Source: Benincasa hispida
Lineage: Eukaryota > Streptophyta > Magnoliopsida > Cucurbitales > Cucurbitaceae
Reading direction: 5' to 3'
DNA length: 64,000 nucleotides
NCBI RefSeq assembly: GCF_009727055.1
Contig: NC_052354.1
Span: 46,444,876-46,508,875 of the forward strand
Positions 33,841-44,639 of the stretch are shown piece after piece (the first letter of the stretch is position 1; each line of letters starts with the position of its first letter). A model generated the notes under the pieces. That model was given only the letters and a program-made list of their open reading frames with translations, ran no database searches and was not told the origin of the DNA. Position numbers and translations under genes: made by a program.

Positions 33841-34142
33841 TTATGCCTTAGAATGAAAGACAATTCCAAGGTAGTTAGTTACAAAGGTTTTCCTAAATAC
33901 TGAATTATTCAGAACGACAACAACAACTAAGAGATAGAGAATTTCTCCTGAAGAAAATTCCCACCTTTTCCATCTAAGGTTAGGATACATTAATCTTAAT
34001 AGGATTGAGAGATTGGTTAAAAGTGGACTTCTAAATAGTTTAGAAGAAAACTCTTTATCTGTGTGTGATTCATGTCTTAAAGGCAAAAAAACAAAATGAC
34101 CTTTACTAAAAAATATTATAGAGCCAAAGAGACCTTGAAGCT
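33841..34142 (+). pseudogene. copia A: pre-integrase zinc region (Angela-type), broken
   Basis: In plus-strand frames the sequence gives FHLRLGYINLNRIERLVKSG, then LLNSLEENSLSVCDSCLKGK, then YYRAKET. This is the GAG-pre-integrase domain with its His and Cys zinc ligands. Several stops lie upstream of it. The reading stops at AAGCT (34,138-34,142), where the gypsy-like LTR has inserted; the rest of the integrase resumes at 37,643. Confidence 0.75.
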
Positions 34143-37100
34143 TGATGCATTAATAACTGCGATGGATTGATAATACTATTGTGTTTTAACACTTAGTTTC
34201 ATCTTGTCGAACTCAAGTGCAAATTCAACCAGCGTCTTGGTGAGTTCAGATTCAAACGCAGGGATTGCTTGCTAATGTGTGGTGAAATTAAAAATATGAT
34301 CATAGTGTAAATTGAAATGTTCGAAATGGTTGAGTGAATGAGCTAATTTGAATCTATGTACTGAAAATTATGTCTAAATGAAATAGTGTGAATTTAATGA
34401 CAGATATATGATAAAAGGGTTGAGAAGAATTATCACTAACACTTCTTAAATAAGTAAGTGGATTATGTGATCAAACGATACACTCAATGTTATGTCTAAC
34501 ACTTCTTAGTGTATCTAGCCACATTATCTTATTTCTAAGATGCATGCAATGAGTGCAATGTGCAGAGGATATACTTATTTCTAAGAAATATCTCCTCCTG
34601 TTTTATGAGATCCAAATCTAAGGTCTTTTAAACTTAGATTAAATTTACTTAGAACAATCTCTCAATTGATTCAAGCAAGTCATATAAGCATGCATAAGAC
34701 AAGTTGATCGCCTGATTCTTTTATTGTTTAGTAGTGTCAGATGCACAGTTCTCAACCCATTTAACAAATTAGTTACGCATGATATTGATGGAAAAGATGG
34801 ACAGAAGATGAGATGAACATGTATTCATATTGCAAAGTCTAAACTTTTCAATAAAGTAAGTACAATGCAAATACACAAAGGAAAAGAAAAGAGTATAGAA
34901 TCAAGTTGTGGTCTGCAATGCCTTGCTCCCTACAGCTCCTTTGATGACTACTTCACTTAGAACATTAAACAGTGGTATCCTTCTTCCTCTCTCATAGGAA
35001 TCCTAAGCTCTCACTAGGGAATTTCTATGGAAATATATTGGATTACAAAAATAAGCAGCGGAAGAAACTAGGATCATTAAGCATTCTAATTTCTTAATTT
35101 TGACATTAAAATAAGCATGTTCAAAGGGTAATAAGATGGTTTCAAGAAACACATACCTTTGAAGAATTCCTCTCCGGTCCAAGTTGCTCCTCACGAATTC
35201 TCAGCTCCAAATCTTCAGTGAACCACCAAGAGATATTTTCTACTATTCTCAGCCTTGAATTTAAGTGGTGGAACTCACAATTGAGCTAAATTTGTGAAGA
35301 GAAAGGGATGAGTTTTTAGGTGAAGGAAAAGAACTCAGTAGAAACTTTTTCCTCTAGTTCTTCATCCTTCTCTCTTTGAATTCTCATAAATTAGAGTGTT
35401 TTTATTCTTCAACTACATGTAGGCATTAGTGAATTCAGTCAAAGACACCTCAAGCTTGAAGATCAAGTTGATAGATGTGAGTTCCACCTACTATTTTGTG
35501 AAAGTGGAAAAATCCAAATTTCAAATACAAATTGAATTTGAATTTCAATTAATTCAAAGTTAATTTAAATCAAAATTTCATAATTCAATTTCTCAAATTG
35601 AATTAAATTTGAAAATTAATTTGATTTTAATTAATTAAACATATTTAATTAATTAAATAACAATTTAATATCAAATATCAAATTAAACACACACCTAATT
35701 TTAAACATGAATCTTATTCATGTAATTAATATTTAAATATTATAAACTCTCTAGTTTCGTTTAATTTTGATAAATTAAACGTTAATTAATTATATATAAC
35801 TATACAAACTTTAACTTGAATTTGAACTATTCAAATTCAAACCCTAAATTCAATTTGAACATTTCAAATTGAAACTAAATTTGAACACTTCAAATTGAAA
35901 TTCAATATAAACACTTCAAATTGATATCATTCCAAATTCATTCAATTTACTAATTCAAGGTGTTCATGTTTTACGGGCTAGTAGAGGGACCTTACGGATT
36001 TATAGATCATGAGCTCCAATGATTTGAGATTAATTGGATGAAACTCTTTAGACAGAATTAATCAATATTTGTTAACTACCGAGTCACACCATTGTAACTC
36101 GATAGTTGCACTCTCCTCACTGTAGATATATTTGTGTCCACTTGATTTAACCATAATCAGTAGGTCGACCTTTCACAGATTGTTCATAATAACAGCTAGG
36201 TCAAATGTTGTTTTACCCCCCAAATTACGTCTTGCTCCTTAAGTTCTACCGATCCTTTACTGAATAATTGGTTTGTGATCCAATCACTGAATCAGATTCC
36301 TCTCGGACCAATGAGAGAGTGGGGCCCTTTGTTCAAAATCCAGATTCAGCACTTAAGAGAACAACCTTTCTCTTATCCCTCAATTGGGTAGGCGTGAATT
36401 CTGTCTTGCACCCTATGTCCCCAGCTATTTACCCAATCTTATCCTTGAAATGGGAGGTTTATTGAGCTTGCACTGTTGAGCCAATCCTCACCTATGTAAA
36501 TCTAAGGATAATCCCGAATAAACAGGAGTTCATAGTTAGTTCAGAATTAAAATTGAGTTACCTAGGTCATCTAAGCGAAATAGTCAGTCTTAAATAGTAA
36601 ACAACATTATAAAGTAAGAGTGACTTATTTCTTGGTCCGATCTTATGCAAACTTATTGCATAGGATGCCCCACTCCTTATGTCAATACATGAACAAATTA
36701 GGATCACTTCGTTTGTAGCATCTTACAATAAATTGTAACAACAATAGAGCGGGCCACATCCAATAGTGTTACCCGAATAAAGCACCCAACCTTATTCGTA
36801 TACTATAGATCATTTTGACTATTTACTCGAACCTGGTCCACTTTTATGTCTCCACATAAAGTTCAAGTATTCATATAATAGCCATGGATCTTAGTTTATT
36901 GGATTTAGTCTTTACAAGTGCAATTTACAAATTCAATAACAACTTTATTGAAGAAATGTTGAATAACATCTTTATTGATAATAGAAAATGTTTAACTCTA
37001 CAAACTGCGAGTTTTAGACATACAACCCAACAATATAGGAAGGTTTTTTTAGCAAAGTTTCCTTTTAGAATTTTCTTGTCTCCCACAATTTTTATCTTTG

Positions 37101-37637
37101 CATGAAAATTGCATGGGTATTTATAGGTGTTCGAGGATGCTTTTCTTCTTCTTCTTCTTCTTCTTGTTGTTTTTTTTTTTTAAATCTTATCTTTCTCATG
37201 ATTGCATTGATGGGGTGCATTAAATTCCTTATCTTGTCGCGTCGTTGGCAACATGTCAGGGGTTCATTGAATCTTCACAAAGTTCTCTTAATGGCTACCA
37301 ATGCAGTATATGATTTGACTCCCACCGCCTATGTCATGTCAAGCCTCATCGCTTATAGCAATGCGATCAGCCGCTTTTCTAGCAGTTCTTGCTTGATCGA
37401 GTCAGTGGATATTTGGCTTATGTGATTGTGCATTCATTTGGTTGTGCTGAAGGGTATTATGCACAAAGATAGCAATATCAGTCCGAAATTTAGATATTTT
37501 AGATATTGAGAGTGTGTGATTGCATACTCCATTTTTTTTTGTATAAATTCTTTGGTAAAGAATATCGAAACTTCATGCCTTTCTCTTATTTTTTACATAG
37601 AAGAGATACAATAACTTGTATTTCTTACAAGTTATCA
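34143..37637 (-). mobile_element. gypsy-like solo LTR inserted in the copia integrase gene
   Basis: The ends are TGATGCATTAATAACTGC and CTTACAAGTTATCA, with a TG...CA layout. The flanks are AAGCT (34,138-34,142) and GAGCT (37,638-37,642), a 5-bp target duplication with one later change. The copia reading continues on both sides. After the nested copia LTR with its duplicated ATATA is subtracted, the LTR is 1,495 bp. It shares an internal layout (ACTCAAGTGCAAATTC, GGTGAGTTCAGATTCAAACGC) with the gypsy-like LTRs at 42,991 and 56,742. There is no internal region, hence solo. Confidence 0.8.
35038..37032 (-). mobile_element. solo copia LTR (Angela-type) nested in the gypsy-like LTR
   Basis: The duplicated target ATATA lies at 35,033-35,037 and 37,033-37,037. 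Read on the minus strand the LTR starts TGTTGGGTTGTATGTCTAAA, like the other copia LTRs here. On the plus strand its left end is TTGGATTACAAAAATAAGCA, which lacks the expected leading TG. It follows the 44,640 LTR through AGCGGAAGaaACTAGGATC, CTCTAATTTCTTAATTTTGA, ATACCTTTGAAGAA and the ACTCCCAnTTGG-free end ACCCAACA. Length 1,995 bp. No internal region is present. Confidence 0.85.
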
Positions 37638-37642
37638 GAGCT

Positions 37643-38490
37643 TATACATTCATATCTTTGCGGTCCAATGAATGTAAAAGCAAGATAAGGGTATGAATAT
37701 TTCATCTCTTTTATAGATGATTATTCAAGATATGGATATATTTACCTAATGCAACATAGGTCTGAAGCTCTTGAGAAGTTCAAGAAGTATAAGACTGAGG
37801 TTGAAAACTTAGTAGGTAAAAACACTTCGATCTGATTATGGTGGAGAGTATGTGGACTTGAGATTCCAAGACTATTTGATAGAACATAGAATAATGTCCC
37901 AATTCTCAACCCCTGGTACACCTCAACAAAATGGTGTATCAGAAAGGAGAAATAGAACCCTATTGGGCATCGATCGATCTATGATGAGCTATGCTCAACT
38001 TCTTGACTCGTTTTGACTATATGCAGTAGAGATTCCAGTTTATATTTTGAACAACATCCTATCAAAAAATGTTTCTGAAACACCTTATGAGCTATGGAGA
38101 GGTCGTAAAAATAGTTTATACCACTTCAGGATTTGGGATGTCTGACACATGTACTAATGAAAAATCCCAAAAAGTTAGAACCTCGTTCGAGAATATGCCT
38201 ATTTGTAGGCTACCCCAAGGAAATGAAAGGTATATACTTCTTTGATACTAAAGATAATAAAATGTTTGTTTCGATAAATGTAACCTTTTTGGAAGAAAAC
38301 CACATGATGGACCACAAACCACGAAGTAAAATAATAGTAAGTGAAATTTCAAATGAAACTATTGTGACTTCAACAAGGGTTGTCGAGGAGGCTAGTACAT
38401 CAATAATCGTTGTTGATGTCGATTCATCTAGTCAAGTATATCCATCTCAAGAGTTGAGATTGTCTCGACGTTGTGGGAGGGTTATGAACC
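37643..38490 (+). pseudogene. copia A: integrase (Angela-type), broken
   Basis: The reading LIHSYLCGPMNVKAR is followed by a stop, then GYEYFISFIDDYSRYGYIYL, then HRSEALEKFKKYKTEVENLV. Further on come SDYGGEYVDLRFQDYLIEH, TPQQNGVSERRNRTLLGIDR and the tail MGCLTHVLMKNPKKLEPRSR. The DDE residues fit FIDDYS, SDYGGEY and QNGVSERRN. A frame change near 37,820 and stops at other sites (for example 38,014) break the frame. It is the same lineage as the minus-strand element at the right edge. Confidence 0.8.
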
Positions 38491-39529
38491 CACTTGTTCT
38501 CTACATAGATTTAACAAAAGCCCAAGACATCATATTTGATGATGGAATTGAGGATCCATTGTCTTACAAGCAAGCAAAGTTAGATGTTGACAGTGATGAA
38601 TGGATTAGAGCCATGAATCAAGAAATAGAGTCTATGTACTTCAATTCTACTGGGAGCTTGTAGATCAATCTGATGGGATAAAACCTATAGGTTATAAATG
38701 GATCTACAAGAGAAAAAATGATGTAGATGGAAAGGTACAGACCTTTAAAGCTAGACTAGTCACAATAGGTTACAACCAGGTCGAGGGAGTGGGCTATGAA
38801 GAAAATTTCTCACTTGTGGTCATGCTAAAGTCTATTCGGATTCTCTTGTCAATAGCCACATATTATGACTATAAGATATGACAAATGGACGTCAAGACTA
38901 CCTTGCTGAATGCTAATCTTGAAAAGACTATCTACATGAATCAACCAAAGGGATTCATTGAGTAAGGTCAAGAGCAAAATATTTGCAAGCTTAATCGATC
39001 CATATATGGACTGAAACAAGTATCTCGATCTTAGAATATAAGATTTAATACTACAATCAAATCTAATGGCTTTGCAGAATGTTGATGAACCTTGTGTTTA
39101 TAAAAAAAAACATCAACAGTTCAATAGCTTTTCCTAGTGTTGTATGTGGATGATATCTTACTCATTAAGAATGATGTAAGATTACTGATAGATGTAAAGA
39201 AAAGCCGCCCAGTTTCAAATGAAAGATTTGGATGAAGCATATTTTATTCTGGGATCCAGATCATCAGGGATCATAAAAAAAATGTTGGTCTTGTCTCAGG
39301 CATCGTATATTGATAAAATGCTCGTCAGATATTTGATGCACAATTCCAAGAAGGGTTTATTATCTTTCAGGCATGAAATTGTCATGTCTAAGGAACAATG
39401 TCCTATAACTCCTCAAGAGGTTGAGAAAATGAGAAGAATCCCTTATACATCGGCTATTGGTAGCCTTATGTATGAGATGTTATGTACTATACCTAAAACT
39501 TGCTATGCAGTAGGAATTATCAGTAGTAT
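38491..39529 (+). pseudogene. copia A: reverse transcriptase (Angela-type), broken
   Basis: The segment begins with IEDPLSYKQAKLDVDSDEWI and continues in changing frames through KARLVTIGYNQVEGVGYEEN, QMDVKTTLLNANLEKTIYM, FLVLYVDDILLIK and MKDLDEAYFILGSRSSGIIK. The tail is MRRIPYTSAIGSLMYEMLCT. The YVDD catalytic motif is still readable, but frame changes and stops are many. The frame is cut at CAATC (39,530-39,534) by the Tork-like element and resumes at 42,686. Confidence 0.8.
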
Positions 39530-39599
39530 CAATCTGTTGAAATGCCTTGAATCTGTTTGTTGGCGCTTCGAACAACCTAGTACGGGTCTCGTTAAGCTA

Positions 39600-42294
39600 T
39601 GACATATGAGACTTGGTCATATGAGTGAAAAAGGGATGCAAATTCTGTCAAAAAGAGATCTTCTTTGTGGGTATAAGGTGCAGGATTTTTAATTTTGTGA
39701 ACATTGTGTATTTGGGAAGCTTCATCGCAGCAAGTTTCTAAGAGGTGTTCATCGTACAAAAGGGTCACTTGATTATGTTCATTCAGATTGTAGGGGACCT
39801 TCCAAAGTTGAATCTATTGGAGGCAATATGTATTTTTTGTCTATAATTGATGATTACTCAAGAATGACTTGGGTTTTTATGATGAAACATAAAAGTGAAG
39901 CCTTCAAGAATTTCAAGCAGTGGAAGATATTGATTGAAAATCAAACTGGTAAGAAGATCAAAAGGTTGCGAACTGATAATGGTCTGGAATTCTATGGATC
40001 TAAATTTAATGAGTTCTGTAAAGCTGAGGGGATTGTTTGCCATCATACTGTTAGGAATACTCCACAACAAAATGGGGTTGCAGAACGTATGAATCAGACG
40101 TTGTTGGAGAGAGCAAGATGCATGCTCTCTAATGTAGGGTTGGCTAGAAAGTTTTGGGCAGAAGCAATGAATACATCATGTTATCTGATTAATCGTGGAC
40201 CTCACACAGCTATTGATTGTAAAACACCTTACGAGGTGTGGTTTGGTAAGCCTGTAGATTATTCTTTATTAAAAGTTTTTGGTTGTACTGTCTACTATCT
40301 TGTTAATGAGGGTAAATTAGAACCAAGAGCTAAAAAGGGTATATTTGTGGGTTTTGGGGATGGAGTTAAGGGATATAGAGTCTGATCACCTTCTGAGAAT
40401 AGAGTCATACTTAGTAGGACTGTGATATTTGATGAAAATTTCATGCTTAACTCAACTGTAAAGCCTTTTGTGTCGTCTACTGATGTGGGAGAAAGTAGTA
40501 GTGTTGATAAACAAGTGGAGATGTAATTCACTTCAGCTATGAATGAATTACAACATCAAGGTGGAGAAGATCAACACGTTACTACAAAATCTGATGTGCA
40601 ACCAGAAATTAATGTGCCTAGAACTAGAAGAGTTGGTGTTGGACCTCCTGTGAGGTATGGTTTTGAAGATATGGTTACTTTTGCATTACAGGTTGCTGAA
40701 GAGATGGATCCTTATAAGCCATCCACCTATAGAGAAGTTGTGTCATGTGGTGAGTCTGCTAAATGGCTTGCTGCTATGGGGGATGAGATGGAATCTCTTG
40801 ACAAAATTCAGACTTGGGAATTAGTTAAATGACCAAAGGAGAGAAAAATTGTCACTTGTAAATGGGTCTTCAAGAAAAAGGAGGGGATATCACCTTCAGA
40901 GGGCATTAAATATAAAGCTCGAGTTGTTGCTAGAGGGTTCACACAAAGGAAAGAAGTTGAGTATAATGAGATCTTCTCACTAGTAATCAGACATACTTCT
41001 ATCAGGGTGTTACTAACTATAGTAGCACATCAAAATTTGGAACTTGAACAACTAGATGTGAAGACAACTTTCTTACATGGAGAGTTGGAGGAAGAGATTT
41101 ATATGACCCAACCAGATGGGTTCCAGTGTCCAGGTAAAGAAGATTATGTTTGCAAGTTGAAGAAATCTTTGTATGGGTTAAAGTAGTCTCCAAGGCAGTG
41201 GTACAAATGATTTGACAGCTATATGATTAGACTTGGCTATAACAGGAGTCCATATGATTGTTGTGTATATCACAACAAAGCTGATGATGGTTTGATGATT
41301 TATCTACTTTTATATGTAGATGATATGTTCATAGCTGTAAAGTCCAAGTCTGATATTCTGAAATTGAAGAATCTTCTCAATGCCGAGTTTGATATGAAGG
41401 ATTTGGGTGCTGCTCAGAAAATTCTGGGTATGGAGATTTATAGAGACAGAGGTAAGAATAAGCTCTTCTTGTCACAAAAAGGATATATTCAGAAAATATT
41501 GTCCAGGTTTGGTATGTCATCAGCTAAGCCTATAGATACTTTTAGTGCTGTAAATGCTCGTTTGTCATTTGAGTTTTCACCACAATCTGAAGCTGAGAAG
41601 GAGTACATGTCTCGAGTTCCTTATGCTAGTGCAATGGGAAGTTTGATGTATGTTATGGTCTGTACTAGGCCTGATCTTGCCTATGCTGTTAGTGTTGTCA
41701 GTAGGTTCATGGGTCAACCTGGGAAGAAGCATTGGCAAGCCGTTAAGAGGATTTTTCATTACCTTATAGGTACATCTGATGTTGGTCTTGTTTATGGGAA
41801 TTACACAGAATGTTTGGTGACTGGTTATTCTGATTCTGACTATGCTGGAGATGTTGACAGTAGGAGGTCTATGACTAGCTATGTGTTCACTCTAGGTGGT
41901 TCTGTTGTTAGTTAGAAGGCAATTTGGTTCTGTTGTTAGTTAGAAGGCAATCTTACAGCCTACAGTTACTTTGTCTACTATTGAAGCAGAGTACATGGCC
42001 TTGACAGAAGCTGCTAAAGAGGGAATATGGCTGAGGGGGTTAGTTGGTGATCTTAGTTTGCATCATGACCAAGCATTTGTATATTGTGATAGTTTGAGTG
42101 CAATATGCCTAGCCAAGGATCAAGTTCATCATGAGAGAACTAAGCACATAGATGTAAGATATCACTTCTTAAGAGGTGAGCAGAGAGTTAAAGTGATGAA
42201 AATTGGTACTGCTGATAACCCTGCTGATATGTTCACCAAACCGGTTCCACATGGCAAGTTCCAACATTGTTTGGACTTGCTGAATGTTTGTTAG
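39600..42294 (+). pseudogene. Tork-like copia pol: pre-integrase, integrase, RT, RNase H
   Basis: Domains come in the copia order. The pre-integrase region (HMRLGHMSEKGMQILSKRDL, then FEFCEHCVFGKL) is followed by an integrase with intact DDE context (FLSIIDDYSRMTWVFMMKHK; RTDNGLEFYGSK; NTPQQNGVAERMNQTLLERA). Then comes the RT (KWVFKKKEGISPSEGIKYKA; LLLYVDDMFIAVKSKSD, with an intact YVDD). RNase H ([30 protein letters not shown]) is last. Stops interrupt it at about 40,383, 40,525, 40,830, 41,186 and 41,914, and a 28-bp tandem duplication (first copy from 41,898) shifts the RNase H frame. It is the least decayed pol in the window. The RLGHMSEKG motif and the short LTR support the Tork/Tnt1-type lineage. 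Confidence 0.9.
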
Positions 42295-42417
42295 TGGTCC
42301 CCTTTGTGGGACACTTTGAGGCATGAGGGAGAAGTCTGGGTACGTCTGGCTATATTGATTTATGTTGCATTTGGTACATCTGTTATCTGGGAGAGAATGC
42401 AAGTCAAGGTGAAGATT

Positions 42418-42685
42418 TGTTGAAATGCCTTGTATTCAACATATTTATTCATTTGCAGTTATTTTCGATTTTGACCCTAGGGTTTAGAGTAGTGCGATAT
42501 ATGCTCTCTAACTTAGAGACGCCGTTTTTTTATGTAATTTTGAAAACATTCTCTCGAAATAATATTGTTCTCCCTCTGCCCGTGGACATAGCTAACACAC
42601 TGTTAGTGAACCACGTATATCTGTGTGTTGATTTTTCCCTACTTTATGTTCCTTTTTGTGTTCTTTAATTTTTGATTTCGCAACA
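42418..42685 (+). repeat. 3' LTR of the Tork-like element
   Basis: It starts TGTTGAAATGCC directly after a purine-rich tract (CAAGTCAAGGTGAAGAT), the expected polypurine primer site. It ends ...TTTCGCAACA before CAATC. It is 268 bp long, much shorter than the 1.4-2.0 kb LTRs of the Angela-type elements. Confidence 0.85.
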
Positions 42686-42690
42686 CAATC

Positions 42691-42951
42691 TAATCTAGAA
42701 TTAAATCACTGAATAACGGTAAAAAAAATCCTCAAGTATCTACGGAGAACGGAGGACTATATGCTTGTGTATGGAGCTAAGGATTTGATCCTAATAGGAT
42801 ACACGGAATCTGATTTTCAAACTGATAGGAATTCTAGGAAATCCTCATCATGATCATTGTTCACTCTTAACGGAGGAGCTATAGTCTGGTGAATCATCAA
42901 GCAAGGATGCATCGTGGAGTCCACAATGGAAGTTGAATATTTAGTTGCTTG
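42691..42951 (+). pseudogene. copia A: RNase H remnant (Angela-type)
   Basis: Directly after the CAATC duplication the sequence continues the copia A reading. It gives YLRRTEDYMLVYGAKDLILI, then GYTESDFQTDRNSRKSSS, a stop, SLFTLNGGAIVW, a stop, and IIKQGCIVESTMEVEYLVAC. The EAEY part of RNase H has become EVEY. The reading ends at TGCTTGTAAT near 42,951, after which the match is lost. Confidence 0.8.
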
Positions 42952-42990
42952 TAATTTTATGAATATATTACATTGAAATTTTTATCAACA

Positions 42991-44500
42991 TGGTAGGGTT
43001 GAGTTTACCATCACCCATAAATCATCACTACACAAATAATATTTATAAATCACCGAACTAACCCCTTATACTAACTAGTAATACAAGTAGCAAGTCTGGG
43101 GTTGAACCACAGAGAGCTGATTTGGATTCCTCAAAAGTTGGAACTTGTAGGAAGTAACCGGGGGGAGGGGGGGTGAAAAATTGTGATATAAGATTGTGAA
43201 AACGAAAAGTGCGCAATGCAAACAAATATGTGAATAATCAATCGAACAGAATACAGAGCTTGGGTATTTATAGTTATTTTATTCCTTATCAATCTATCAT
43301 AGACTATTCAAAAGATGCATGAGAATATTCGAATTAAAACTTAGCCTACTCAATTAGAATCCTAACCGGTAGTCCACAAATCAAGATAAGTAACAGAAAA
43401 GCGAGAATCCTCACCAATCAATCAATCAACAAGCATTAAGATTCAAGGCAAAGCTAAGCCAATTAATTAATTTCCATCATCTAACCAATTAATTGAGCGA
43501 GATTTATTTAAGTTAGAAAGTAAATGCTTGCTGAATGGAATCCCAATTTAACACAACAAACTAACTTAACTCATGCTTCTAGGTGACGACTACCTAATGA
43601 TTACAAATTAGGGCAAATCAAAGCAATCAATTAAACATGCATAGCTAATTTGTCAGATTATCCCATACACGAAAATTGAAGAATATGCTCAAGATAAAAT
43701 CTCATAAATTCATAATAAATTCACAGAATTACAATACAAGTCTCAAGAATTGAATTGGAACGAAATTAAACTAACTAATCTATGCTAAGTTCTTACCTTT
43801 TAGCCTTGAAACATGTTCAAAATCAATACAAAGACCAAAGGGAAAGGAATTATTATAAAATTTTGGTGAAAAAGGGAGCTAAAACAAGGCTGGAATAGAG
43901 TGGCGGTGCTCAAGATAGGGTGTACTTGGTGTGTTGTAATCGGCTGACCCAAATTATCCTTTTATAAAATTGCCGTAGCGTCAAAACGCTAGGAAGAATG
44001 TTGCAATGCTGCGGTGCAAATTGGTCGGGCGTCAGGCGAGCGTCACAGCACTGCCTTGACACTGTGTTGCACACGCATTGAGGTTTAATGTCCGTAAAAC
44101 CACGTAGCATTGCAATGCTTTTGGAGAGCGTTACAATGCTGCCTATTCTGTCCTAGAGTGTTGGAGGTGCAGCATTGACGAACGGTGCGATGGTGGGGTT
44201 GGGGATCTCCGGAGCGTTGCAACGCTACATTGCATCCGAGCATTCTATCCAATAGCATTGAGCTTGCGTTAGACTTAGGTTTAATGAGAGCGTTGCAACG
44301 CTCGGCAAGGTAGTATCCTTCATTCCTTCGTCAATTGATCAATTTAGCTCATAATTTCATCATTTAGCACAATTTTGTTCCAAATGCTTAATCCGATTGC
44401 TTGTACACTCGAGTCCTACAAAATAATCAATTTAACTAAATTAAGTAGCTAAACAATCCTAAGTTAAGCAGAAGAAGATAACACATTTCTAGTGCTATCA
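42991..44500 (-). mobile_element. gypsy-like solo LTR with perfect target duplication
   Basis: The duplicated target is CAACA (42,986-42,990 and 44,501-44,505). On the plus strand the LTR starts TGGTAGGGTTGAG and ends CTAGTGCTATCA. The minus-strand start (TGATAGCACTAGAAATGTGT, then TATC) matches the form TGATnnC..AGAAA..GTTATC seen at 55,258 and 58,426. It is 1,510 bp. It contains a G-run (GGGGGGAGGGGGGG, about 43,160-43,174) and repeated AGCGTTGCAACGCT-like palindromes at 43,970-44,310. No internal region. Confidence 0.88.
43970..44310. repeat. iterated AGCGTTGCAACGCT-type palindromic words in the gypsy-like LTR
   Basis: Two perfect 14-bp palindromes AGCGTTGCAACGCT lie at 44,213-44,226 and 44,289-44,302. 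Many one- or two-step variants surround them: GTAGCGTCAAAACGCTAG, AATGTTGCAATGCTGC, GTAGCATTGCAATGCT, GAGCGTTACAATGCTGCC. Local G+C content is well above that of the rest of the LTR. Confidence 0.8.
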
Positions 44501-44505
44501 CAACA

Positions 44506-44639
44506 CATAAGAGTAGTGTAATTTTGTCTTCTAATTTGGAAAATGTTCTCAAAAGAATTATTGTCATTTCATGAAGTGTTTATGAATAAACATTGCAGCG
44601 ATAACTTATTGTAGTTATCTACATAACATATGATGTGTC
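44506..44639. other. host sequence between two retroelements
   Basis: A short AT-rich piece with no match that I recognise. It continues the sequence that lies to the left of the CAACA target site (42,952-42,985). Confidence 0.4.

Larger units (their letters stand above)
39535..42685 (+). mobile_element. Tork-like copia element with most of its 5' LTR and gag deleted
   Basis: It is flanked by a perfect 5-bp target duplication CAATC (39,530-39,534 and 42,686-42,690). The host copia reading rejoins when the element and one CAATC are removed. The 3' LTR (42,418-42,685, 268 bp) begins TGTTGAAATGCCTTGTATTC and ends GCAACA. On the left only about 15-20 bp of LTR (TGTTGAAATGCCTTGAAT) remain before pol sequence starts, so the rest of the 5' LTR, the primer site and gag are gone. 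Confidence 0.9.
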
